The position numbers and the translations under genes were made by a program. The notes below the pieces were generated by a model. That model saw only the letters and a program-made list of their open reading frames with translations, did not search any database and was not told the origin of the DNA. Shown piece by piece: positions 9,050 to 17,040 of a stretch of 64,000 nt of DNA; the stretch's first letter is position 1; every line of letters begins with the position of its first letter. Source of the DNA: Leptonema sp964619535 (lineage in GTDB: Bacteria > Spirochaetota > Leptospiria > Leptospirales > Leptonemataceae); contig CAZUEX010000001.1 of NCBI GenBank assembly GCA_964619535.1, positions 248,001-312,000 of the forward strand. The letters run 5' to 3'.

Positions 9050-10834
9050 ATGAAGGGATTCCTTTTTGCCACTCGCCGTGAAGATCCGCAGGATGCCCAG
9101 GTTGATTCGCACCGTCTGATGGTGCGGGCCGGCCTGATCGAAAAGCTTGGTTCCGGGCTGTATCACATCCTGCCTATGGGATTGCGTTCCCTGCGCAAGA
9201 TTGAACGCATCGTAAGGGAAGAGATGGACCGTACCGGTGCCTATGAGTTTGAACTGCCCATTCTCGTTCCAGCATCCCTGTGGGAAAAATCGGGCCGGTG
9301 GAATGCCATGGGAAAAGAGCTTTTCCGGCTGAAAGACAGGCACGATAGCTGGAATGTGCTCGGTCCCACGCATGAGGAAACCTTTACCGAGTTGATGTCT
9401 TCTCTGCTTAAGTCTTACAAAGATCTGCCTGTCAACGTATACCAGATCCATACGAAATTTCGGGATGAGATTCGGCCGCGGTTTGGCGTTATCCGATCGC
9501 GCGAATTTATCATGAAGGATGCCTATTCTTTTCATGTGGATCAGGCAAGCCTCGATGCAACCTACGATGACATGCGTCTGGCCTATCGCCGTATCTTTGC
9601 CCGTGCAGGCCTTGAAACGATCCCCGTCGAAGCCGATTCCGGGGCCATGGGAGGTTCGGGCTCCGAAGAGTTCATGGTTGCCTCTCATATCGGCGAAGAG
9701 ACCTTGCTGCTTTCTGAATCTGGCAGCTACAGATCCAATCAGGAAAAGACGCCTGTTCTTTATCCGGAGCTGAACCAGGATATAGCCGATGTCAGCCGCC
9801 TTGAGGCAGAAAAAGGCCTGGAAAAGATCCATACCCCCGGCACCAGAACGATTGAGGCTCTGGCAGAGCTGCTGAAGACAGGGGCCGATACACTGTTGAA
9901 AACGATTCTGTATCGTGCCGACTATGCCGACGGAAAGACAGAAACGGTCATGATACTGATGCGCGGTGATCGACTGCTGAATGAAATCAAGCTGAAGAAT
10001 CACCTCGGTGCCATGGAGGTGGCCCCGGCACAGCAATCCGACTTTGATGAGATTGGAAGTGTAGCCGGTTTTGCCGGCCCGATGAATCTGAAAAAATCCA
10101 TACGGGTAATCTTTGATACCTCTTCGGCCACGCGCTCCAGCTGGGTAACAGGGGCGAATGAGGTCGATTATCACCTGAAAGGTTTTCATCCGGTCCTGGT
10201 CGATGAGCAGTGGAAGAACAATCTTGTTGACCTTTCGATGGCCGTTGCCGGTGATCCTTCTCCCGATGGCGATGGTGTCCTTCGCGAAGTCAAAGGCATC
10301 GAGGTTGGACATATCTTCAAGCTGGGCAACAAATATACGAAGGCAATGAACCTGACCGTATTGAATGATGAGCAGAAGCCAATCCATCCCATTATGGGAT
10401 GCTACGGAATCGGGCTGAACCGTACGATGGCTACGGTGATCGAGCAGAACTTTGATGAGAAGGGAATCATCTGGCCGATCAGTGTGGCGCCCTTTGAATT
10501 CCTGCTTGTTGATATATGTAAAACGGATGAAGAAAAGTCTCGCGTCGAAGAGCTTTACCGCACCCTTCGCCAGGATTTTGATATACTGTGGGACAATCGC
10601 GATGTTCGGCCTGGTGTGAAATTCAATGATGCCGAGCTTATTGGATTTCCTGTACGTATAACGGCAGGCAAAACCTTTTTCACGACGGGAAAACTGGAAG
10701 TGGTAATCCGTCAGGATGGTGAGAAGAGAGAGGTGGATGCCTCTGCCATCGTTGACGAACTCAGACGTATCCGTGAAGAGCTGTATGCCCGATTGCCGAC
10801 TCCACCGGAGTCACCCTACGAAGCGCAGCGATAA
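9050..10834 (+). CDS. proS: Prolyl-tRNA synthetase, bacterial type
   Basis: Charges tRNA-Pro. The 594-residue protein is a class II synthetase: motif 1 around residues 50-80, motif 2 with KFRDEIRPRFGVIRSREF near residue 137-155, and motif 3 with MGCYGIGLNRTMATVIEQ near residue 445-465. The region of about residues 225-400 between motifs 2 and 3 is the editing (INS) domain, with FAGPMNLKK characteristic of it, marking the bacterial rather than eukaryote-like form. A C-terminal anticodon-binding domain follows. It lies 55 nt downstream of rseP. Confidence 0.96.
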   Translation: MKGFLFATRREDPQDAQVDSHRLMVRAGLIEKLGSGLYHILPMGLRSLRKIERIVREEMDRTGAYEFELPILVPASLWEKSGRWNAMGKELFRLKDRHDSWNVLGPTHEETFTELMSSLLKSYKDLPVNVYQIHTKFRDEIRPRFGVIRSREFIMKDAYSFHVDQASLDATYDDMRLAYRRIFARAGLETIPVEADSGAMGGSGSEEFMVASHIGEETLLLSESGSYRSNQEKTPVLYPELNQDIADVSRLEAEKGLEKIHTPGTRTIEALAELLKTGADTLLKTILYRADYADGKTETVMILMRGDRLLNEIKLKNHLGAMEVAPAQQSDFDEIGSVAGFAGPMNLKKSIRVIFDTSSATRSSWVTGANEVDYHLKGFHPVLVDEQWKNNLVDLSMAVAGDPSPDGDGVLREVKGIEVGHIFKLGNKYTKAMNLTVLNDEQKPIHPIMGCYGIGLNRTMATVIEQNFDEKGIIWPISVAPFEFLLVDICKTDEEKSRVEELYRTLRQDFDILWDNRDVRPGVKFNDAELIGFPVRITAGKTFFTTGKLEVVIRQDGEKREVDASAIVDELRRIREELYARLPTPPESPYEAQR

Positions 10835-10849
10835 AGCTAAGAGGTCAGG

Positions 10850-12121
10850 ATGATATCTACAAAAAAGGATCCTTTTGATGATCGTCTCACCAGGCGTTTT
10901 CTCAAGAAACTGAGCCGCAATGCCTTTAAAGAAAAGACCTTCTTTCCCGAAGATGGCTACTTTGGTCCATTTGGTGGACGTTACAGCCCTGAGGTACTTC
11001 TGCCTGCCATCGAAGAGCTTGAAAGCGTTTATGCGGAGGCGCTGCGTTCCTCACGGTTTTTAAAAGAATGGAAGAAATACCAGAAGGAATTTGCCGGCAG
11101 ACCATCCAGGCTAACCCTGGCTCCGCGGCTATCCAGAGAATGGGGCGCTGAGATATGGCTGAAGCGAGAGGATCTGAATCATACCGGTTCGCATAAGATT
11201 AACAATGCCCTGGGCCAGGCTTTGCTTGCCAGGCGCATGAAGAAAAAACGGCTTATTGCTGAAACAGGAGCAGGGCAGCACGGCGTGGCCACTGCAACGG
11301 TAGCGGCCCATTTTGGATTCGAATGTGTCGTTTATATGGGCGCAGAAGACGTGCGTCGGCAGAAGTTGAACGTTTATCGCATGCAACTGCTCGGTGCTAC
11401 CGTCGTTCCCGTCACCTCTGGCAATGGAACGCTGAAGGACGCTACCAACGAAGCGATGCGTGACTGGGCAAGAACCGTCGACGAAACCCATTACGTGATC
11501 GGATCGGCCATCGGTCCACATCCCTTTCCGACGCTGGTGCGGGACTTCCAGTCCGTCATCGGTCTGGAAGCGCGAAAACAGATACTGAAAAAGGCCGGCG
11601 CACTGCCGGATACCGTCATTGCCTGCGTTGGCGGTGGTTCCAATGCCATCGGCATGTTTCATGGCTTTCTTGCCGATCGCGATGTGCGGCTGATCGGGGC
11701 CGAACCGGGTGGACGGTCGGATGCACCCGGAGAGCATGCAGCAAGCATCTTTGGAGGTCGACCGGGATATTTTCATGGCACCCATTCCATGTTCTTGCAG
11801 AAGGACGATGGGCAGATCCAGGACGTGCACAGCGTTTCGGCCGGCTTAGACTATCCCGGAGTGGGGCCGCAGCATGCATACCTGGCCGATATTGGTCGAG
11901 TTGACTATGTACGCGTCTCTGATACTGAGGCGCTTCAGGCCTTCGTGGACGTTTCGCGACTGGAAGGGATTCTACCTGCTCTTGAGTCCGCCCATGCCTT
12001 TGCCATGGCCAGAAAGGAGGCAGACAGGAATCCAGGCAGTCGCATTCTGATCTGCCTTTCGGGTCGCGGCGATAAGGATGTGGCCGAGGTGGCCCGGCTT
12101 CTTGAGATGCCGGAGCCATGA
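10850..12121 (+). CDS. trpB: Tryptophan synthase beta chain
   Basis: PLP enzyme joining indole and serine to give tryptophan. In 423 residues one sees GYFGPFGGRYSPEVLLPAI, the PLP lysine in HTGSHKINNA (about residue 116), the tunnel and catalytic Glu region AETGAGQHGVATAT and the phosphate-binding GGGSNAIGMF. It has about 35 extra N-terminal basic residues before the conserved start. No trpA is adjacent, so it is separated from its partner in this window. It sits 15 nt after proS and probably shares its transcript. It is the TrpB1 type by length and motifs. Confidence 0.95.
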   Translation: MISTKKDPFDDRLTRRFLKKLSRNAFKEKTFFPEDGYFGPFGGRYSPEVLLPAIEELESVYAEALRSSRFLKEWKKYQKEFAGRPSRLTLAPRLSREWGAEIWLKREDLNHTGSHKINNALGQALLARRMKKKRLIAETGAGQHGVATATVAAHFGFECVVYMGAEDVRRQKLNVYRMQLLGATVVPVTSGNGTLKDATNEAMRDWARTVDETHYVIGSAIGPHPFPTLVRDFQSVIGLEARKQILKKAGALPDTVIACVGGGSNAIGMFHGFLADRDVRLIGAEPGGRSDAPGEHAASIFGGRPGYFHGTHSMFLQKDDGQIQDVHSVSAGLDYPGVGPQHAYLADIGRVDYVRVSDTEALQAFVDVSRLEGILPALESAHAFAMARKEADRNPGSRILICLSGRGDKDVAEVARLLEMPEP

Positions 12122-12186
12122 GCCCATAGCAGCCGGTTGCATCCAATGCTTTAGAGAATGATTATACAATAGACTGGAAGAGAACA

Positions 12187-12576
12187 ATGGACATACGTTT
12201 CCTGGGATATAAAAAGTGTGGAACATCCAATAAGGCCGAGCGTTTCCTCCAGAGTGCCGGCATTCCTTATACGTTTGTTGATATTACCGAAAAACCGCCT
12301 TCTGCATCGTTTTTGAAGAAGGTGCTGAAAAAGGCCATCCAGCCGGACGGTACGGTGGGCCTCCCTGTGAATAAACTGGCCAATCCTTCCAGCACAACCT
12401 ACAGAGAGCTGAACATGAAAGAAAAGCTGGCCACATTAAAAGAGGCCGAGCTGCTTTCTCTTCTGGCATCCAATAGCAAGATGATCAAGAGGCCTGTTGT
12501 TACGGATGGAGAGCGCTTTACTGTTGGCTTTAATGAAGAGCTGTTTAAAAGCGTCTGGCTGAAATCCTCCCGCTGA
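12187..12576 (+). CDS. ArsC/Spx-family thioredoxin-fold protein
   Basis: Encodes 129 residues. It begins DIRFLGYKKCGTSNKAERFL: a beta strand and a single-Cys active site (CGTS) as in ArsC/Spx/YffB proteins. Later KLANPSSTTYREL and IKRPVVTDGERFTVGFNEE match the family's substrate-loop and cis-Pro segments (IKRPV). Family members act as arsenate reductases, RNA-polymerase-binding regulators or unknown thiol proteins. There is no ars gene nearby and only one Cys, so arsenate reduction cannot be assumed. The preceding 65 nt hold no recognisable terminator. Confidence 0.75.
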   Translation: MDIRFLGYKKCGTSNKAERFLQSAGIPYTFVDITEKPPSASFLKKVLKKAIQPDGTVGLPVNKLANPSSTTYRELNMKEKLATLKEAELLSLLASNSKMIKRPVVTDGERFTVGFNEELFKSVWLKSSR

Positions 12577-12599
12577 GTGGCAGAGCCGGTTTTACGAGA

Positions 12600-12926
12600 C
12601 TGGCCTGGCTGCTCAGAAGGCCTGTTTACGGCCAGGGCCATCAGATAAAGCTCTGAAAACAGAAAGGCCCGCATGACGGCGCCTCGTCGCGGCTACAGTT
12701 GCAGGCCAAAGACAGCAAAAGCGCAGCCGATGACCAATCCGCCATGACCGAGCATAAAAAGCAACACCTGCATGTGCGGTGCGGCCATGTCAAGGTCGGG
12801 GGTGATAACCCCATTGATGGAGCCGGTCATTTGCCAGAAGTAGGATAGCTCTGCTGAAAGCCTGTTTCTGGTAAGCAGGGCGATGCCTGTAACAAAGGTT
12901 GCCCGGTTACAGAGCTCCGTTACGGC
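12600..12926 (-). pseudogene. Remnant of a YwaF-like (TIGR02206) integral membrane protein gene
   Basis: Directly behind the argC stop (12927-12929), and in the same frame on the minus strand, a protein-like stretch of 77 codons runs to an in-frame TAG at 12693-12695. It reads in part CNRATFVTGIALLTRN, AELSYFWQMTGSINGVITPD and HGGLVIGCAFAVFGLQL. The same frame continues past the stop with PRRGAVMRAFLFSELYLMAL. This pattern (ELxYFWxxxGSxxxxxTPDL, LGHGxxV, then RRxxxxRAFLxxxLY) fits the middle of YwaF-like six-helix proteins as I remember them. It has no start codon, no N-terminal helices, an internal stop and no normal C-terminus, so I read it as a decayed gene. It fills the otherwise empty 350 nt here. 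Confidence 0.55.
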
Positions 12927-13979
12927 TTACGATAGCAGTAATCCGGTCGTTTCGGGCAGGCCAAGCATCAGGTTCATATTCTGGATGGCCTGACCGGCTG
13001 CCCCTTTTACGAGGTTGTCGACGGCACTTACGATAACGGTTTTGTTGCCGCGGCTGCGCATTCCGATGTCGATGAAATTGGTGTTCTGCACATGCTTTAG
13101 CTCCACCGCTTCTGGCGTGGGGCGATAACGCAAAAACGGTTCCCTGTTACAGAAATCCTGCATCTGCGTTTCAAGCATGGCAGGATCCGGTGCCTGGTTC
13201 CATACGATGACGATGGTAGAGAGGATTCCGCGAAATACGGGAAGCAGGTGCGGCGTAAAAACAAGGTCGGGCGTGAACTGCCCGGCGCGACCAAGATGTT
13301 CTACGATTTCAGGCTCATGCTGGTGCTTTAGAATCTTGTAGGAGCGAAAGTTCTCGTACACGCCTCCAAACGAGAAGCCGCTGTTTTCCACACGGCCTCC
13401 GGCACCGGAAACCCCGGACTTTGAGTCGACGACGATACAGCTACTTGCCTGCAGCTGCGAAGCAAGCGGCGACAGGGCACCGAGAACAGAGGTCGGATAG
13501 CAGCCTGGATTGGCCAGGATCCTGCCTTCCTTATGGGCAGAACGGATCTCATCCCGGAAAAGTTCCGGAAAGCCGAATACGGCCTTCGACGTCCATTCGA
13601 AGTTCGGATGTGAAAAGCCATACACGCTTTCAAAAACGGATGAATCATGAAGACGAAAGCTACCGCTGAGATCGACAACGGCCCGGCCTTCTTCGCAGAA
13701 GCGCGGTGCAAGCTCGGCCGATTCCCGGTTTGGCGTGGCCAGAAAGACGGGAACATCCGGCGGAAGGGGATCGGAATGCCTGGAGAAGTGCAGCGAGTTG
13801 TAGACCGGCTCATCGAGCTCGGCGAAAACAGAGGAAACCGGCTGACCGGCATATTGATCGCTGGTAATGTGAACGGGACGCAGATGGGGATGCCGTAGCA
13901 TCCAGCGCAGCAATTCGCGGCCTGTCAGCCCACCGGCTCCCAGGATTGCTACATCGATTGCCACATCGGTTCTGCCCAT
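12927..13979 (-). CDS. argC: N-acetyl-gamma-glutamyl-phosphate reductase
   Basis: Third step of arginine synthesis, an NADPH-dependent reduction of N-acetylglutamyl phosphate. The 350-residue form shows the nucleotide-binding AILGAGGLTGRELLR, VDLSGSFRL and the catalytic Cys in ANPGCYPTS (about residue 160), then SGVSGAGGR and HQHEPEI. I chose ATG at 13979 (MGRTDVAIDV), with an AAGGCAGG element 9 nt upstream. An ATG at 14009 or a TTG at 14018 would extend it by 10 or 13 residues with no binding site. No other arg gene is adjacent. Confidence 0.93.
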   Translation of the reverse strand: MGRTDVAIDVAILGAGGLTGRELLRWMLRHPHLRPVHITSDQYAGQPVSSVFAELDEPVYNSLHFSRHSDPLPPDVPVFLATPNRESAELAPRFCEEGRAVVDLSGSFRLHDSSVFESVYGFSHPNFEWTSKAVFGFPELFRDEIRSAHKEGRILANPGCYPTSVLGALSPLASQLQASSCIVVDSKSGVSGAGGRVENSGFSFGGVYENFRSYKILKHQHEPEIVEHLGRAGQFTPDLVFTPHLLPVFRGILSTIVIVWNQAPDPAMLETQMQDFCNREPFLRYRPTPEAVELKHVQNTNFIDIGMRSRGNKTVIVSAVDNLVKGAAGQAIQNMNLMLGLPETTGLLLS

Positions 13980-14162
13980 CGGATCGTACCTGCCTTCAAA
14001 TAGGTTCATACCGTGCAAAGGGCAACAGGCGTCGACTCACTTTCCTGTCAGAACAGGACGGCAAAAGAATTCCAGGCAATTCTTCGCAAAAGGGAGCCGG
14101 GCCTGTCGGTTCGGGCAGAACATGGCCGCAGGCCTTCCGGAGGATTCGAAAGGCCCGCACAC

Positions 14163-15275
14163 TCAGACGGCAGACTCGAGGATTTCGCCGGTTTCTGGAT
14201 CGATATTCTCGTCCTCGATCAGGGGAGCGGCAGCGCTGCCTTCAAAGATCTGCCTGCGAATCTCGGCTTCAACCTCTGCCATGATTTCAGGATTCTCTTC
14301 GAGATAGGTGTAGGCATTCTCTCTGCCCTGGCCGATCTTGGAGTCCTTATAAGAATACCATGTGCCGGCACGTTCGATCACCCCCTGGGTCAGGGCAGCA
14401 TCGAGGATACAGCCAGCCTTGTTGATGCCCTTGTTAAACAAGATCTCAAACTCTGCCTGCCGGAAGGGAGGAGCGACCTTGTTCTTCACAACCTTCACCC
14501 GTACTCGGTTACCGTAGGCCTCATCTGCCTTTTTCAGGGTTTCGGTACGGCGGATGTCCAGTCGCACGGAGGCGTAGAACTTCAGGGCATTGCCGCCTGT
14601 AGTCGTTTCAGGAGAGCCGAACATCACACCAATCTTGTTACGGATCTGGTTAACGAAGATGACGACAGTTTTCGACTTGGAGATCGTTCCGGTCAGCTTT
14701 CGCATGGCCTGGCTCATAAGGCGAGCCTGCAGACCCATCTGCGCATCGCCCATATTGCCTTCCAGCTCTGCTCTGGGTACGAGGGCGGCCACGGAGTCTA
14801 TGATGATGATGTCGATGGCATTGGAGCGTACCAGAGATTCGGTGATTTCAAGGGCTTCTTCGCCGTTGTCAGGCTGTGCTACCAGAAGCTCGTCAATGTT
14901 CACCCCCATCTTGCGTGCAAAGGCAGGGTCCAGGGCATGCTCGGCATCGACAAAGGCGGCCACACCGCCGGCCTTCTGGATCTCGGCCACGGCGGACAGA
15001 CAGAGGGTTGTTTTACCGGAGGATTCCGGTCCGTAGATCTCAACGATGCGGCCTTTGGGAAGGCCACCGATGCCCAGGGCCAGGTCCAGGGTAAGAGCCC
15101 CCGTAGGAGCAGCCTCGATCTTCGAAGCGGCGCGCTCATCGCCCAGCTTCATGATGGAGCCCTTTCCAAACTGCTTTTCGATTTGCTGTATGGCCCCATC
15201 TACGGCACGGCTGCGCTCTGATTCGGCCGGCTTTTCGGCGCTGATGGGGGTCTTTTCGATTTTGCGTTTTGCCAT
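14163..15275 (-). CDS. recA: RecA recombinase
   Basis: ATP-dependent strand-exchange protein and SOS coprotease. The 370-residue protein has Walker A GPESSGKTT, Walker B IIIIDSVAALVPRAEL, loop L1 EGNMGDAQMGLQARLMSQAM, loop L2 NQIRNKIGVMFGSPETTTGG and an acidic C-terminus (EDENIDPETGEI). GAGGT stands 7 nt before the ATG. The 178 nt upstream hold long A/T tracts but no LexA site that I can name with confidence. Confidence 0.98.
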   Translation of the reverse strand: MAKRKIEKTPISAEKPAESERSRAVDGAIQQIEKQFGKGSIMKLGDERAASKIEAAPTGALTLDLALGIGGLPKGRIVEIYGPESSGKTTLCLSAVAEIQKAGGVAAFVDAEHALDPAFARKMGVNIDELLVAQPDNGEEALEITESLVRSNAIDIIIIDSVAALVPRAELEGNMGDAQMGLQARLMSQAMRKLTGTISKSKTVVIFVNQIRNKIGVMFGSPETTTGGNALKFYASVRLDIRRTETLKKADEAYGNRVRVKVVKNKVAPPFRQAEFEILFNKGINKAGCILDAALTQGVIERAGTWYSYKDSKIGQGRENAYTYLEENPEIMAEVEAEIRRQIFEGSAAAPLIEDENIDPETGEILESAV

Positions 15276-15453
15276 GATTCTACCTCATTTGTCCATTTCT
15301 CTTTCTACCTGTGAAGGGTGTCGTTCGGAGCGGAACGTACTGAAAAAAAACCCTTACCCTTTATGTGTAGCACGGCAGAGAGACATAATCTGAAAAAAAT
15401 CAAATCTTTTCTGCATGGCTGCACCGAGAAATCATCTAATCATATGACGGTAT

Positions 15454-16065
15454 TTACGGTCCAGCCTCATTTGCAAGAATTATTTTTCCGTAGGTGCGAG
15501 CATAGCCAATCATCCCCAGAATATGTATCAATACAAAGCCCCAGGCTGCCGGCGTTGGATCAAGACGCCAGTCTGCCGGTGGCAGCTGTGTACGCAGGAG
15601 GGGAAGGGCATAGTACCAGACGGTGATGATGGCGGCCACCCCTACAGCAATCTTGCCGAAGATGTTCGGCCTGGCCTGGTGGTTTCGCTTAAAATACAGG
15701 AATGTGCCCATCCACACACCGAGAATCTCTCGTAGAACATAGAAGCCGTAGATGATGGGGGGAAAATCAAAATATAATAGAAGAAGCGTCATGGCCCCCA
15801 GGATGACGAGCTTGTCGCAGACAGGGTCCAGATACCTTCCGACGATCGTTTCCTGGTGCAGCAGGCGGGCCAGAAAGCCATCCAGGAAGTCTGTCAGTGC
15901 GGCCAGTGCAGCCAGCCCGACCAGGACGGACAGCCAGAAAACATCGGGAAGACGCAGGTATTGAAACGTGGCCCATACAAAAGGAGGGAGAAGCAGAACA
16001 CGAGAAACAGAGAGAAGGTTCGATATGTTCCAGTAAGGCTCATTGAAGGCCTGCTTCCCGTCCAT
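15454..16065 (-). CDS. CDP-alcohol phosphatidyltransferase (PgsA-like)
   Basis: Membrane enzyme swapping CMP in a CDP-lipid for an alcohol. The 203-residue protein with about six hydrophobic segments carries the complete catalytic motif DFLDGFLAR followed by GRYLDPVCDK, i.e. D-x2-DG-x2-AR and G-x3-D-x3-D, at about residues 58-86. Size suits phosphatidylglycerophosphate synthase, but other members (PS, PI or cardiolipin synthases) share the motif. It uses the CDP-diacylglycerol made by cdsA elsewhere in the window. Confidence 0.85.
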   Translation of the reverse strand: MDGKQAFNEPYWNISNLLSVSRVLLLPPFVWATFQYLRLPDVFWLSVLVGLAALAALTDFLDGFLARLLHQETIVGRYLDPVCDKLVILGAMTLLLLYFDFPPIIYGFYVLREILGVWMGTFLYFKRNHQARPNIFGKIAVGVAAIITVWYYALPLLRTQLPPADWRLDPTPAAWGFVLIHILGMIGYARTYGKIILANEAGP

Positions 16066-16145
16066 TGCCGTTTACGATCGGCCGTTCCGTTTACCGGTCA
16101 AGAAAAATGGCAGGGCTATCAACACGGCCCGCCAGGCAGGTTTCG

Positions 16146-17027
16146 TTATTCTACACGAACTCCATCATGTATCATCTCTCCGGGATAAAGAATGACCCGG
16201 TCGCCTTCTTTGACCCCGGAGCGGACGGATACTGTTGTGCCACTGCGATGTTCAACATCGACCGTTGTACGGCGTGCCCTGCCGTTCTCCACACGAAAAA
16301 GCACCCAGTCTTCTCCGTCACGAAAGATGGCCGCCGAAGGAACAAGGATACTGTTCTCTTTTTGAAAGGCAACGATACGAAGATAGACGCGGAATCCTTC
16401 TCCCATTCCCTGAGGTGGAGTAAAATCGATGATGACACGAACGCGTTGCTCTTCCACTCCAAGAGAGGAGATCTTCTTGAAGGCTGCTGGCTCAACCTGG
16501 CGCACCTTCCCCTGTACCGGAGTGCCTCCCCAGCCATCGATGGTTACGGGATTCCCGGGGCGAATGGCAACCGCTTCCTGGGTAAGGACTTCTGCAACAA
16601 TCTCCAGATCTGCGGTGTTTCCGATGTCCATCAGTGGTGCGCCCATGGGAACGGGCCCGGCGCTTTCGCGGTGAACGCGAAGGATCGTTCCGGTGATGGG
16701 GGATTTTACCTTTCGCGCATAATCCCAGTCAATGATGGCCACGACCTCACCTTTTCTGACGCTATCTCCTGGCTGCTTCTGTACGCGCCGCAAGATGCCA
16801 TTCACCGGTGAATACAGGGTGTAGTTTTCTTTTACCTGGGTAATGCCTTCTTCTTCTATGACCTGTTCGTAAACGCCTTTCTTCACCGTGGCCGTTTCTA
16901 CCGGAACAGCGTTTTCGCGAAAAAAGGCCGGAAGAAGCAGGGCAACAATAACAGCGGCAATGGCATACCGGTAATGACGTTTGAGTATTTCTTTCGCTCT
17001 TTCTATGTAGTGTAGAACGGCTTCCAT
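16146..17027 (-). CDS. Periplasmic adaptor (MacA/HlyD-like) subunit of an ABC exporter
   Basis: Encodes 293 residues. One N-terminal membrane anchor (about residues 20-37) is followed by a split biotinyl-lipoyl-like domain (YSPVNGILRRVQKQPGDSV and VKSPITGTILRVH) and a beta-barrel domain (VRVIIDFTPPQGMGEGFRV). There is essentially no coiled-coil hairpin between the lipoyl halves, so it is a compact adaptor. It lies 13 nt downstream of the permease gene in a three-gene set with the ATPase. The likely role is bridging the permease and periplasm during export; the substrate is unknown. Confidence 0.8.
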   Translation of the reverse strand: MEAVLHYIERAKEILKRHYRYAIAAVIVALLLPAFFRENAVPVETATVKKGVYEQVIEEEGITQVKENYTLYSPVNGILRRVQKQPGDSVRKGEVVAIIDWDYARKVKSPITGTILRVHRESAGPVPMGAPLMDIGNTADLEIVAEVLTQEAVAIRPGNPVTIDGWGGTPVQGKVRQVEPAAFKKISSLGVEEQRVRVIIDFTPPQGMGEGFRVYLRIVAFQKENSILVPSAAIFRDGEDWVLFRVENGRARRTTVDVEHRSGTTVSVRSGVKEGDRVILYPGEMIHDGVRVE

Positions 17028-17040
17028 GCAGTACCTCCAA

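Noticed and set aside
8957..10387. A 476-codon open frame on the minus strand, opposite proS
   Set aside because: proS is clear on the plus strand with all class II motifs; this is a compositional shadow.
14013..15221. A 402-codon open frame on the plus strand, opposite recA
   Set aside because: recA on the minus strand is unmistakable; the antisense frame carries no protein motifs.
15276..15453. Search for a LexA box upstream of recA
   Set aside because: No TTTG-N5-CAAA or other clear palindrome is present; only A/T tracts were seen.
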